From Candidatus Melainabacteria bacterium (GTDB lineage: Bacteria > Cyanobacteriota > Vampirovibrionia > Gastranaerophilales > Gastranaerophilaceae): a stretch of DNA of 64,000 nt. Positions 9,023 to 17,468 of this stretch are shown here, in pieces (positions within the stretch are counted from its first letter, which is position 1; every line of letters begins with the position of its first letter). The position numbers and the translations under genes are program-made. The notes beneath the pieces were generated by a model. The model was not told the origin of the DNA. It was given only the letters and a program-made list of their open reading frames with translations, and ran no database searches. The stretch is from assembly GCA_003258735.1 (NCBI GenBank), contig QHME01000004.1, positions 161,901-225,900 of the forward strand, written 5' to 3'.

Positions 9023-12016
9023 ATGAAATGTCCTGTTTGTAAAAAAAATATTTCTGATAATTCTTTAAGATGCCCGTATTGCAAAACTCGCACAGGTTTA
9101 ATCTGTTCTCATTGCAATACGGTCAATCCTATGGGGACTTTGTTATGTAAAAATTGTGGACAAGAGTTGCTAAAGGTTTGCAGTCATTGTCACAGTGTGA
9201 ATTTCCCTATGGCGACAAAATGTAGAAAATGTGGTTCACCTTTTGGGGTAAATTCTGAACCCAAAATTGTTGAAGAATCTAAAAAAGTTTCTTCAAAACT
9301 TGAATTTTCTCCGACATTATCCACTCAAGAACAGGCATTAGAGTTGTTGTCGGAAGGTTTACTTTCAAAAGATGAAAAAGTTTTTTCTATAACAGGTGAA
9401 AAAGGAATTGGTAAAACCTCTTTACTAAAATCAGTTATAAAAAAACTTGAAGATCAAAAATTTGAATGGTGTATCGGTAAATGCACTCAACTTACGCAAT
9501 TGACTCCTGGTGGAGTTATTCAGGATATGTTGCTGAATCTTTTCAAATTACCTAATTATTATTTGAATAGTGACGATTTGAGAAAAGATGGTGTTCAGTT
9601 TTTCAGCAATGAATTTAGGTTTTTGACCAATTCTGAAGTCTCTGATTTCTTAAATTTTTTATATAATTCGATTGATGGTAATTATGAAGATATAATTATC
9701 AATAAAAAACGCACAACAGAAATTTTAAATAAGATTTTTGACGCCTTTTGTAAAACAGGAAGATTTATTTTTGTTGTCGATAATTTTGATTTTATTGATG
9801 GTTTTTCTATTGAATTTTTGACTAATTTTATCAGACGCGATTATAATTGGAAAAACTTAAAATTCGTTGCGATTTATAATGAACATAAGCCTGTGAGCAG
9901 CTTTTTCGGAATTGAAAATAAATCCCTTAAAGCATATAAGGACATACATTTAGCTCCTGTTGATTCTGAAAAAATTGAACAGAACTTGCGTTTGACCGGT
10001 GAGTCAGGAACTTATGTCTCTCAAAGAGAAAAAGATGTTATTTTTGAAAAATGTAATGGCAATCCTGCTTTTGTTGAACAAGCCATAAGCTATTGTTTTG
10101 ATTGTCAGATTGCGGATAAAGCATTTTTGATGCCAAATTCTTTTTCTGAATTGATTAAAGAACGTTTAGAAACTTTGAAAAAATCGAATCCTGATGCTCA
10201 TAAAATGTTATGTGGTGCAGCAATTTTAGGAGATAAACTGAATCTTGCATTATTAAAACAAATTTTTGGATATAAAAATCAAGAATTTAATGATGTTATG
10301 TCGTATTTGGTAAAATCTAATTTTGTAAGACCATATAATGAAGTTTTTTATGAGTTTAACAACCTTCTTTTATGGGAGACTATTTTGAAAAATATTCAAA
10401 AAGACTCTTCTTTTGAAGACTTAAATGTTAAGGTTGGTAAGGCTATTAGTATTTTTACTCTAAATACAAATGCTACAATGGCAATGATTGCGCATAATTT
10501 AAAAGAAAATCGCATGGCATTTGATATTTGGACAAAGACAACGAGGCTTGCAGCTTATGTTGGGGATGTAAATTTATATGTAATAGCTCAAAAACAATGT
10601 TTGGCTCTTTTGAATGAATTTAATGAAAATGAAACTTTGAATATTCGTTATAATATTAGTGAACGTCTAGGCAAATTGTTGGCAGAATATGATCCTGAAG
10701 AGGCTATAGAATTTTTACCAGATGCAATTTCTAATGCAAAGGCTCAAAATGACGAGGCAAAAGAGATTGACCTTTTGGGATATTTGGCTTTGTGTTGCAA
10801 GAAAGTCGGTAATTATTTTGGAGATGTTGAGTGTGCTGATAATGTTTTGAAAAAACTTTCTCCGACTCAAGAGCTTGAAGCTGCAATGATTAAGTCTTCA
10901 AAATTAACATCTTTACTAAATATTGGTAATTGTGGAGAGGTTGTAAATCTGATTGACAATGATATATTGCCGATTATTAACGCAAATCTATCTAACAAAA
11001 AACAAAATACAGTTTTACCTATGGGGTTTTTGTATGATACATGGTTACGAGTATATCTTTCGCTGGCAACGGCTCTTGCTATGCAAGGGAATGACCGCTC
11101 GTTTGAAGTTTTGACTTTGCTCTTTGAAATTATTGATAAGCATAAAATCAATGATTCTAATTTGATGTGTAAAGCTAAATTCGTTTTGGCTTATGCAAAT
11201 ACGATGAAAGGAAATTTCCAAACTTCTCAGGAAATTTTATCAGATATTACAAATATGATTGGCTCAAAAGATATCGACTTCAATGATTTGACCGACGAAT
11301 CTGCCGATATATTTAATTGTTATGCGTTGATAAGTTTGGTAAATAAATTTTTGCTAAAAGATTTTGACGGATTGAAAGAAGAACTATTTGATGCTGCGAT
11401 GATGGCAGGTGATACCGGTAATGAATTTTTGAAAAATGTATTTAAAACATTGTTGGGCAAGTTGTTCTATGAATCAAAACAGGCAAAACATGCTGTTGAA
11501 ATTTATAATGAACAGGTTACATATTTTGCGAATAAAAAGGTGGCAATGGGCGCATTGTTAGCTTGGTATTTGATAGCAGAAGCTATAATGGTTACTGAAT
11601 CCGTTAAAAACGCAATTGATATTGCAAATCAAACACTTGAAATTGCGCAAAATCCAAGGATAAATAATACTTTTTTCATAGTAGCATTGAAAATTTTGTT
11701 GGCAAAAGCTTATATGGAAACATCTGATTACGAAACTGCTAAAATGTGTTTAGAATCTGGGCTTGTGCTTGCCAAAAAATATAGTATGAATGATATGATG
11801 TCTCGAATTTATTTGCTTTATGGCAAGTATTATAATGATATTGGCACAATTCAATCCCCTAATCAAATCGAGTATTTGAAAGGTGCATCAAAAATGTATG
11901 ACAAAGCAAATGAGATTGTTGTAAAAATAACTCATAATACATATTTGCGAGAAAATCTAGATAATAAAAAAAGTGCGCTTTCCGATTATTGTATGAAAAA
12001 TCATTTTACTATTTAA
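9023..12016 (+). CDS. Zinc-ribbon / P-loop ATPase / helical-repeat protein (STAND-like)
   Basis: 997 aa. Residues 1-75 hold three CxxC...CxxC zinc ribbons (CPVC/CPYC, CSHC/CKNC, CSHC/CRKC). Walker A is GEKGIGKTSLLK at about 124-135 and Walker B is FIFVVDNFDFID at about 248-259, matching AAA_16-type ATPases. The remainder from about 500 is alpha-helical with TPR-like spacing (LLGYLALCCKKVGNYFGDVE; AKAYMETSDYETAKMCLESG). The layout resembles large signalling ATPases of the STAND class, which sense through the repeat domain. The ATG is 2 bases after the sigma-factor stop, implying coupled translation. It may regulate, or be regulated with, the sigma factor; that link is inference. Confidence 0.8.
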   Translation: MKCPVCKKNISDNSLRCPYCKTRTGLICSHCNTVNPMGTLLCKNCGQELLKVCSHCHSVNFPMATKCRKCGSPFGVNSEPKIVEESKKVSSKLEFSPTLSTQEQALELLSEGLLSKDEKVFSITGEKGIGKTSLLKSVIKKLEDQKFEWCIGKCTQLTQLTPGGVIQDMLLNLFKLPNYYLNSDDLRKDGVQFFSNEFRFLTNSEVSDFLNFLYNSIDGNYEDIIINKKRTTEILNKIFDAFCKTGRFIFVVDNFDFIDGFSIEFLTNFIRRDYNWKNLKFVAIYNEHKPVSSFFGIENKSLKAYKDIHLAPVDSEKIEQNLRLTGESGTYVSQREKDVIFEKCNGNPAFVEQAISYCFDCQIADKAFLMPNSFSELIKERLETLKKSNPDAHKMLCGAAILGDKLNLALLKQIFGYKNQEFNDVMSYLVKSNFVRPYNEVFYEFNNLLLWETILKNIQKDSSFEDLNVKVGKAISIFTLNTNATMAMIAHNLKENRMAFDIWTKTTRLAAYVGDVNLYVIAQKQCLALLNEFNENETLNIRYNISERLGKLLAEYDPEEAIEFLPDAISNAKAQNDEAKEIDLLGYLALCCKKVGNYFGDVECADNVLKKLSPTQELEAAMIKSSKLTSLLNIGNCGEVVNLIDNDILPIINANLSNKKQNTVLPMGFLYDTWLRVYLSLATALAMQGNDRSFEVLTLLFEIIDKHKINDSNLMCKAKFVLAYANTMKGNFQTSQEILSDITNMIGSKDIDFNDLTDESADIFNCYALISLVNKFLLKDFDGLKEELFDAAMMAGDTGNEFLKNVFKTLLGKLFYESKQAKHAVEIYNEQVTYFANKKVAMGALLAWYLIAEAIMVTESVKNAIDIANQTLEIAQNPRINNTFFIVALKILLAKAYMETSDYETAKMCLESGLVLAKKYSMNDMMSRIYLLYGKYYNDIGTIQSPNQIEYLKGASKMYDKANEIVVKITHNTYLRENLDNKKSALSDYCMKNHFTI

Positions 12017-12101
12017 AATTTTCAAATTTTAAAAACTATTTATAACCCAATTTAAGTATTCAGTTTTGTAACGAAAAAATATATAATCTTTACAAGAAAA
12101 C

Positions 12102-12782
12102 ATGTTTATTTTAAAAATAGGGTATAAAAAGGATACGAAATTGCTAAATAATTTTGAAAGTTTTGATAACTCTGAAACCGCGACAAAGAAAGATATTGTT
12201 ATTCAAGAGAGAGTTGAATTAGTATCTTCTCACATGTATAAACAATTCTTGGATTATCAACATTCAACTGTCAATACAAATGATATTTTTTCAAGAATGA
12301 TTGATTGTCTTGAGCTTGTTGCTGACAATTTGAAACAATCTTTTTCGTCTCGTGGTGTTACTACTCAAAATATTTATGTAGAATCCGATGCTCTAAAATC
12401 AATTGCAGTAGTTAATATTTTGTGGCATAAAATGAGTTTTACAACAAGATGTAATTTTCAACCGCAAGCGCTGTTTAGAGATGATGGCAGACATATTTTT
12501 TCAAACAGAATTATGGCAATTCGTGGAAATTATAACGAAATTATTAAAGATGCACAGGACAGAGACGAAGAAATGGTGCGCCTTTTGGATAAGGAGATTG
12601 CATCATTGTATATTCCGCCTGACCAAAATAGAAAATGTATATTCAAAATAAAACACACAGGGCAAGAATTTATGTTGAATCAAACAGATGCTCCTCGTGA
12701 GGTTGTATTGAAAGTTGTTGAAACTGTTTGTGGCGGTGGCTTGTATCACCAAGACGGTTCTGTTAAGACCTTTATTGTATAA
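12102..12782 (+). CDS. Hypothetical protein, 226 aa (or 213 aa)
   Basis: Not recognised. Soluble, mixed alpha/beta, no signal peptide. Features seen: HMYKQFLDYQHSTVNTNDIF and IDCLELVADNLKQSFSSRGV (helices), WHKMSFTTRCNFQPQALF, and a C-terminal Gly-rich CGGGLYHQDGS. The ATG at 12102 has no good ribosome site; a TTG at 12141 in the same frame has AAAAGGAT 6 bases upstream and a TATAAT at 12082-12087, so the shorter form may be the real one. Stands alone between the ATPase operon and the next small gene. Confidence 0.6.
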   Translation: MFILKIGYKKDTKLLNNFESFDNSETATKKDIVIQERVELVSSHMYKQFLDYQHSTVNTNDIFSRMIDCLELVADNLKQSFSSRGVTTQNIYVESDALKSIAVVNILWHKMSFTTRCNFQPQALFRDDGRHIFSNRIMAIRGNYNEIIKDAQDRDEEMVRLLDKEIASLYIPPDQNRKCIFKIKHTGQEFMLNQTDAPREVVLKVVETVCGGGLYHQDGSVKTFIV

Positions 12783-12884
12783 TAATTTTTAAAAATTGTT
12801 GTATTTGCTTTTAATAAGGTCTTTGATTTGACATCCGTTAAAAAATCACTAAAATTATATTGTTAAGAGGTATTAGGGTTAAAT

Positions 12885-13142
12885 ATGAAGTTAGTAGAGA
12901 AATTAAAAGAATATGAGAATCAATATGTATTTATCAGATGGGCTACAGGTGGAGAGTACGGCAAACTGATATATGCAGGTGAAGATTTTATTGAGTTTAA
13001 TATCATAGATTGTGATACTATGAACTACCGAGAAACAGTTCTTATTTATGCCCCTTTGATATTAGAAGTCTCTATCGGTGGTGCTGATATTGCAAGAATT
13101 ATTGCTGAAGTATCTTCAAAAATGTCAATGCATGACAATTAA
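12885..13142 (+). CDS. Small hypothetical protein, possible Sm-like beta barrel
   Basis: 85 aa. The order helix (MKLVEKLKEYENQ) then strands YVFIRWATGGEYGKLIYAGE, DFIEFNIIDCDT and ETVLIYAPLILEVSIGG suggests a small five-strand barrel of the Sm/SH3-like kind, where V.I....G.Y.G.L......DFIEF is a typical bend pattern. The last 20 residues form a helix. It is not Hfq: the conserved KH motif is absent. GAGGT is upstream of the ATG. The function is unknown; a nucleic-acid-binding role would be speculation. Confidence 0.6.
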   Translation: MKLVEKLKEYENQYVFIRWATGGEYGKLIYAGEDFIEFNIIDCDTMNYRETVLIYAPLILEVSIGGADIARIIAEVSSKMSMHDN

Positions 13143-13312
13143 ATATTTATCCCACATTATTGAAAATAGTAGGAAATTTTTTGCAAAAAAAAAGTCACAA
13201 CTACTGCGACTTGAACAATAATCTTGGGAGGAGATTTTGGGATAGTTTGTACATGCATGATAAAATAAGCATGTCAAATTGGTTACATTCACTTTGTAAA
13301 ATTTAACAAAAA

Positions 13313-13341
13313 TTTACAAATTTAGGTTTTTGTATTATAAT
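13313..13341 (+). promoter_or_regulatory. aroQ promoter, leaderless type
   Basis: TTTACA (13313-13318), exactly 17 bases, TATAAT (13336-13341), then AACTCT and the ATG at 13348. The predicted start of transcription coincides with the start codon and there is no Shine-Dalgarno sequence. Confidence 0.8.
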
Positions 13342-13347
13342 AACTCT

Positions 13348-13803
13348 ATGGATAGAAATTTAAACATATTAATCATTAATGGTCCAAACATCAACATGTT
13401 GGGGGTTAGAGAGCCTGAACAATACGGCTCAAAGTCATACAAAGATTTGGAAATGGAGCTCCATGAGTATTCGTTTGAATTGGGCATAAATATCGAGATT
13501 TTTCAAAGTAACTTTGAAGGTGAAATTATTGAAAAAATTCAATATGCACTTGGTAATTTTGATGGAATTGTCTTAAATGCAGGCGCTTATACTCATACAA
13601 GTGTAGCAATACGAGATGCCTTGACATCAGTTAAAATTCCAACAGTTGAAGTTCATATTTCAAATATTTATAAAAGAGAAGAATTCAGACATAATTCAAT
13701 GTTTGCAGATGTTTGCGTTGGACAAATTACAGGGTTTAAAATTGATAGTTATAAACTTGGTTTACAAGGTTTGGTAAACTTTTTGACCAGTGCAAATGAT
13801 TAA
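13348..13803 (+). CDS. aroQ: 3-dehydroquinate dehydratase, type II
   Basis: 151 aa, the usual size of the dodecameric type II enzyme that dehydrates 3-dehydroquinate in the shikimate pathway. Family motifs in order: ILIINGPNINMLGVREPEQYG (quoted in part: INGPNINMLGVREPE), the mobile-loop Tyr in QYG, FQSNFEGEIIEKIQ, IVLNAGAYTHTSVAIRDAL and VEVHISNIYKREEFRH with the catalytic His. The ATG at 13348 is chosen over the upstream TTG because it matches a leaderless promoter (see 13313-13341). It converges with pgk across a hairpin terminator. Confidence 0.95.
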   Translation: MDRNLNILIINGPNINMLGVREPEQYGSKSYKDLEMELHEYSFELGINIEIFQSNFEGEIIEKIQYALGNFDGIVLNAGAYTHTSVAIRDALTSVKIPTVEVHISNIYKREEFRHNSMFADVCVGQITGFKIDSYKLGLQGLVNFLTSAND

Positions 13804-13840
13804 TTGATGTAGATTTTAGAGATGTTGTAAAGGTTTTAAA

Positions 13841-13872
13841 AAGGCGGCAATGGTTTTAACCATTGCCGCCTT
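13841..13872. terminator. Bidirectional terminator, aroQ / pgk
   Basis: Near-uninterrupted inverted repeat AAGGCGGCAATGGTT and complement with a very short loop. On the - strand it is followed by TTTTAAAACC, so it serves pgk best and may also stop aroQ transcripts. Confidence 0.88.
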
Positions 13873-13895
13873 CAAATTATTGAATATTCTTTCAA

Positions 13896-15098
13896 TTATG
13901 CTTCATCAAGAGCTGCAACACCTGGTAATACTTTACCTTCGATGAATTCTAGTGAAGCACCGCCACCTGTTGAAACGTGAGTAAAGTCTTCAGCTTTGCA
14001 GAATTTTTTAGCAGCAGAAACTGAATCCCCACCACCGATAACTGATACAGCACCGTTTTTAGTAGCTTCTACGATAGCTTCTAATACAGCTTTTGTACCT
14101 TCAGCGAATTTAGGATTTTCAAAAGCCCCAACTGGACCGTTCATCAAAATTGTTTTTGAAGCTTTGATAACTTCAGCAAAAGCTTTTCTTGAATCAGGAC
14201 CTGCATCAACGCCTTCAAATCCGTCAGGAATTTCGTTGATAGCAACAAATTTGTTTGTGCCATTGCCTGAAAAATCGTCAGCAGCCAAAACATCTGTAGC
14301 CATAACAAGTTTAACACCTTTATCAGCAGCTTTCTTTTCGATAGCTTTTGCAACATCAATTTGGTCATCTTCGCAAATTGAGTTACCAATTTTACCACCG
14401 TTAGCTTTAACGAAAGTATAAGCCATACCACCACCGATGATTAGGTTATCAACTTTGTCGATTAAGTTTTCAAGAACACCGATTTTTGAAGAAACTTTAG
14501 CGCCACCAACTACAGCTGTGAATGGGTGAGTTGGGTTGTCAAGAGCTTGAGACAAGCATCTGATTTCTTTTTCCATCAATAAACCTGCAACAGCCGGTTT
14601 AAGAATATGAGCAACTTTAGCAGTTGATGTGTGTTTTCTGTGAGCAGCACCAAATGCGTCGTTTACGTAGAAATCGCCAAGTTTAGCAAGTTCTTCAGCA
14701 AAAGTCATATCATCATCTTTAGCTTCTTCAGCTTTGTAGAATCTGATGTTTTCCAAAAGTGCAACTTGACCTTCTTTTAATTCAGCCAATTCTTTATCTG
14801 CGCCTTCACCAACAGGTGATTTTACAAATAATACATCTTCGCCTAAAACTTTAGCCAAATACTTAGCAACAGGTTCTAGTGAAAATTCAAGGTTCCATTC
14901 ACCTTTTGGTCTGCCTAAGTGAGCCATCAAGATGATTTTAGCACCTTTATCTTTTAAGAATTTTACGGTAGGTAAAATTGCTTGGATTCTTGTGTCATCA
15001 GTAACATTTTTGTTTTCGTCTAGTGGAACGTTTACGTCAACTCTGACTAACGCTCTTTTTCCCTTGATATCGCCAAGGTCTTTGATTGATTTTTTCAT
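13896..15098 (-). CDS. pgk: Phosphoglycerate kinase
   Basis: 400 aa, the normal length. Converts 1,3-bisphosphoglycerate and ADP to 3-phosphoglycerate and ATP in glycolysis. Seen: RALVRVDVNVPLDENK at the start, MAHLGRPKGEWN, the substrate-binding NDAFGAAHRKHTS, AVVGGAKVSSKIGVLENL, the nucleotide site MNGPVGAFE, and the C-terminal GGGDSVSAAKKF and THVSTGGGASLEF. ATG at 15098 has AAGGAGA upstream; the longer frame to 15125 is discarded. Single gene with its own terminator. Confidence 0.98.
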   Translation of the reverse strand: MKKSIKDLGDIKGKRALVRVDVNVPLDENKNVTDDTRIQAILPTVKFLKDKGAKIILMAHLGRPKGEWNLEFSLEPVAKYLAKVLGEDVLFVKSPVGEGADKELAELKEGQVALLENIRFYKAEEAKDDDMTFAEELAKLGDFYVNDAFGAAHRKHTSTAKVAHILKPAVAGLLMEKEIRCLSQALDNPTHPFTAVVGGAKVSSKIGVLENLIDKVDNLIIGGGMAYTFVKANGGKIGNSICEDDQIDVAKAIEKKAADKGVKLVMATDVLAADDFSGNGTNKFVAINEIPDGFEGVDAGPDSRKAFAEVIKASKTILMNGPVGAFENPKFAEGTKAVLEAIVEATKNGAVSVIGGGDSVSAAKKFCKAEDFTHVSTGGGASLEFIEGKVLPGVAALDEA

Positions 15099-15261
15099 GT
15101 GCGTTCTCCTTCTTAAAAGTATCACATGCTTATTCTACAAAAAACATAACAGAATGTAAAAATTATCGAAAAATTTTGAAGATATTTGTAAATTGTTCCG
15201 TAAATATAAATGTTGACTTGATGGGATTCGTAATTAAAAACTTATGTAGAAAGGTTTTTTG

Positions 15262-15753
15262 ATGGATATAAATAGTTTAACAGCTTCAAATGTCTCTTAT
15301 GGAATTTGTATTGGCGGTCAGTTGAGCGAAGAAATCAAGCGCAAACTCAGAGCACTCGGAGTTGAACCTTCCACTGTATCTTCAGAAACTCAAGCCAAAG
15401 CTTTGGTAGAAAAACTTGAGGCAAAATTACAACAAGTGCATAAGGCTGGAAACCCCACAAGCGCGCAAAAAATTTGCACAGGTGAGTCCGAAGTTATTTC
15501 AAGAGCAAAAGTTTTGGCTAATCAGGTTGGTGTTGATGTTTCAGCATCAGATTCTTTATCTGATATTTTTAGTAAAATAGCTTCAAAAATAAACAAAATT
15601 CCTGATGGTGGCGGAGATAAAAATAAAAATTCGCTCAAAGCTGAGTTATCTCAATTGGAATCTGACTATTCATCTATAAAATCTTCACAAGATTCAATGT
15701 TTTCTGCCATGAGTCAGACTGCAAATTTGAATAAATATTTTTTAGGCTTGTAA
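15262..15753 (+). CDS. Hypothetical helical protein, 163 aa
   Basis: Not recognised. Starts MDINSLTASNVSYGICIGGQ, then amphipathic helices (SEEIKRKLRALGVEPSTVSS, QAKALVEKLEAKLQQVHKAG) and a Ser-rich coiled-coil end (KAELSQLESDYSSIKSSQDS). No membrane segment or signal peptide. The style is like secreted or substrate-type helical proteins but nothing diagnostic is visible. GAAAGG lies 8 bases before the ATG at 15262. Convergent with the XRE regulator that ends 5 bases away. Confidence 0.6.
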   Translation: MDINSLTASNVSYGICIGGQLSEEIKRKLRALGVEPSTVSSETQAKALVEKLEAKLQQVHKAGNPTSAQKICTGESEVISRAKVLANQVGVDVSASDSLSDIFSKIASKINKIPDGGGDKNKNSLKAELSQLESDYSSIKSSQDSMFSAMSQTANLNKYFLGL

Positions 15754-15757
15754 TGAT

Positions 15758-15970
15758 TTAGTAAATCAGGTCATTAACAGTTATTTTTAGAGAGTCTGCA
15801 ATTTTAAATAGTATATATATGCTAGGATTTACTTTTTCGTTTTCAATTTTGCAGATGTATTGTTGGCTAATTCCGCAAAGTTCAGCCAACTCGTCTTGAG
15901 AAATTCTGTTCTTTGCTCTTATTTGTCGCAAATTATCTGCAATATTTTTATTTAAGTCTTTCAAATCCAT
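15758..15970 (-). CDS. XRE-family transcriptional regulator, 70 aa
   Basis: A single Cro/C1-type helix-turn-helix: NLRQIRAKNRISQDELAELC, then GISQQYICKIENEKVNPSI and LFKIADSLKITVNDLIY. No extra domain, so it probably acts as a DNA-binding dimer. It is divergent from a prepilin gene (ATG at 16063), the same arrangement as 51406-51624 with the prepilin at 51728. No Shine-Dalgarno sequence: a TAAAAT -10 (15977-15982) stands exactly 6 bases before the ATG, predicting a leaderless transcript. Likely an autoregulator and regulator of the prepilin; that is inference. Confidence 0.85.
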   Translation of the reverse strand: MDLKDLNKNIADNLRQIRAKNRISQDELAELCGISQQYICKIENEKVNPSIYILFKIADSLKITVNDLIY

Positions 15971-16062
15971 ACAGTAATTTTATAAGATTTGACAAATAAT
16001 TTTTATACATGATAGTATGTAAATTATCAACAATCGTACATAAAATCAGAGAAGGAATACCT

Positions 16063-16773
16063 ATGAATATTATTTTTAAGCGTATGGCTTTTACTTTGGC
16101 AGAAGTTTTGATAACTCTTGGGATTATAGGTGTTGTTGCTGCGATAACGATTCCGACATTATTGTCTAATTATTCAAAAAAGGTCTTAGAAGGTCAGTTG
16201 AAGGTGACTTATGCATCAATTCAGCAAACTATGAAGTTTATGGATGATGAAGGTTTGTCTTATGAGGTATTTCAAGATGGCAGTGATAGTGCAATGAAGG
16301 AGTGGTATGATTCGTTTATTGCAAAACACATGAAGGTCGAATCTGCCTGTGTAAATAAACCCGGTTGTTGGCATAAATATGGTGAAGCTTTAGACTTTGA
16401 AGGAAATCGTAATATTTGGGATAATACCAATAACATTGGTTGGGGAGTAAATATTTTAACTTTTACAACTGCAAAAGGTGCTTGGTTTGATATGGATGGA
16501 CATGCACCGGGCGGATGTCGTTATTTTGGTATTGATACAAATGATACCTGTTTGGTTATATATTTTGATGCGAATGGAGCCAAGAAACCCAATCGTGTAG
16601 GTAAAGATATTCAAGCTGTTGTTTGGACCGAACGAGGTTTGGTTCCTGCAGGGTATGATAAAACAAAAGAACAGATAGAAAACAATTGTTATAATGGGAA
16701 TGGTTATTGGTGCTTGAGTAAAATTATTACAAATGATTGGAAAATTCCTGATAAAACTTGGAAACGCAAATAA
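16063..16773 (+). CDS. Type IV pilin / type II pseudopilin-like protein
   Basis: 236 aa. N-terminal prepilin signal: short basic leader MNIIFKRMA, then FTLAEVLITLGIIGVVAAI with the conserved Glu at +5. Residue -1 is Ala, not the usual Gly, which may slow prepilin peptidase. The soluble domain has two Cys pairs (ACVNKPGCWHK; CRYFGIDTNDTC) and the motif FDANGAKKPNRVGKD, shared with the pilins at 49210 and 51728. Start chosen at 16063, with GAAGGAAT upstream. A TTGACA/TAGTAT pair lies in the region shared with the divergent XRE gene. Should be exported and assembled by the pilus or secretion machinery encoded partly at 61493-64000. Confidence 0.88.
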   Translation: MNIIFKRMAFTLAEVLITLGIIGVVAAITIPTLLSNYSKKVLEGQLKVTYASIQQTMKFMDDEGLSYEVFQDGSDSAMKEWYDSFIAKHMKVESACVNKPGCWHKYGEALDFEGNRNIWDNTNNIGWGVNILTFTTAKGAWFDMDGHAPGGCRYFGIDTNDTCLVIYFDANGAKKPNRVGKDIQAVVWTERGLVPAGYDKTKEQIENNCYNGNGYWCLSKIITNDWKIPDKTWKRK

Positions 16774-16851
16774 TTTTTTATTTTTTCATTGACAGAAAAT
16801 CCTCAAAGTTATATCATTATGTCAGTTATTATTTAATATGAAAGAGAAATT

Positions 16852-17280
16852 ATGAGCGAAAACCAAGTGAAAATCTGTCAATTTTGCGGTGGCGAAATAA
16901 ATGAAGATGCTAAAAAATGTAAATTCTGTGGCGAATGGGTTATTTCTGAAGAAAACGAATTGCCTCAAGAATTGAAACATTTTAACTGGGGTGCATTTTT
17001 GTTCAACTGGATTTGGGGAATTATGCACAAAAAATATATTACATTGTTGTATTTTGTAGCTTGTTTGATTCCTGTTATCGGACCTATAGGAATTTCTGTA
17101 TGGTTTGGTGTTGTTGGTAATAAGTGGGCATGGCAGTCTAAAAATTGGGATAGCATAGAACAGTTTAATGAAACTCAAAGAAATTGGGTAAAATTGTGGC
17201 TGATATTGGCTGTAGTTTCTGTAATTTTAGCTATTAAAATCTTTATAATATTGACTTTGATAGGTTCATATCAAGTGTAA
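16852..17280 (+). CDS. Zinc-ribbon membrane protein, 142 aa
   Basis: N-terminal zinc ribbon (CQFCGGEINEDAKKCKFCGE, residues 9-28) followed by a hydrophobic part with FNWGAFLFNWIWGIMHKKYI, LIPVIGPIGISVWFGVVG and a final membrane helix (LWLILAVVSVILAIKIFIIL). The aromatic-rich N(W)GAFL..W.WG..... block is typical of DUF2628-like membrane proteins of unknown role. Probably an inner-membrane protein with three helices. GAAAGAGAAA precedes the ATG. Monocistronic, 70 bases upstream of tRNA-Thr. Confidence 0.7.
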   Translation: MSENQVKICQFCGGEINEDAKKCKFCGEWVISEENELPQELKHFNWGAFLFNWIWGIMHKKYITLLYFVACLIPVIGPIGISVWFGVVGNKWAWQSKNWDSIEQFNETQRNWVKLWLILAVVSVILAIKIFIILTLIGSYQV

Positions 17281-17351
17281 TTTTCAAAGTGTTGTAATAA
17301 CCTCGAAAACTTATCAAAAATAACTCAAAAACTCATAAAAATAAAAACATT

Positions 17352-17424
<73 letters not shown>

Positions 17425-17456
17425 TTTGTTTTGTCTTTCCCTCTTGACAAGTGTTG

Positions 17457-17462
17457 TATAAT
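17457..17462 (+). promoter_or_regulatory. -10 element of the TolC-family gene at 17469
   Basis: TATAAT followed by 6 bases (TAATAT) and the ATG, with no ribosome-binding site: leaderless type. A TTGACA at 17444-17449 is only 7 bases upstream and so cannot be its -35; a weaker -35 must be used. Confidence 0.6.
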
Positions 17463-17468
17463 TAATAT

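Noticed and set aside
13184..13216. Terminator AAGTCAC...GCGACTT downstream of 12885-13142
   Set aside because: The A run is on the + strand so termination would serve a - strand gene, and none ends there; stem is short.
13228..13305. A short ORF behind the strong GGGAGGAG at 13228
   Set aside because: The next ATG is 17 bases past the site and opens only 17 codons; in-frame nearer TTG stops at once.
13996..14421. 141-aa and similar + strand ORFs opposite pgk
   Set aside because: Mirror the codon pattern of pgk in another frame; no ribosome site.
17444..17462. TTGACA...TATAAT promoter for the TolC-family gene
   Set aside because: Spacing is only 7 bases; the TATAAT is kept, but this TTGACA is not its -35.
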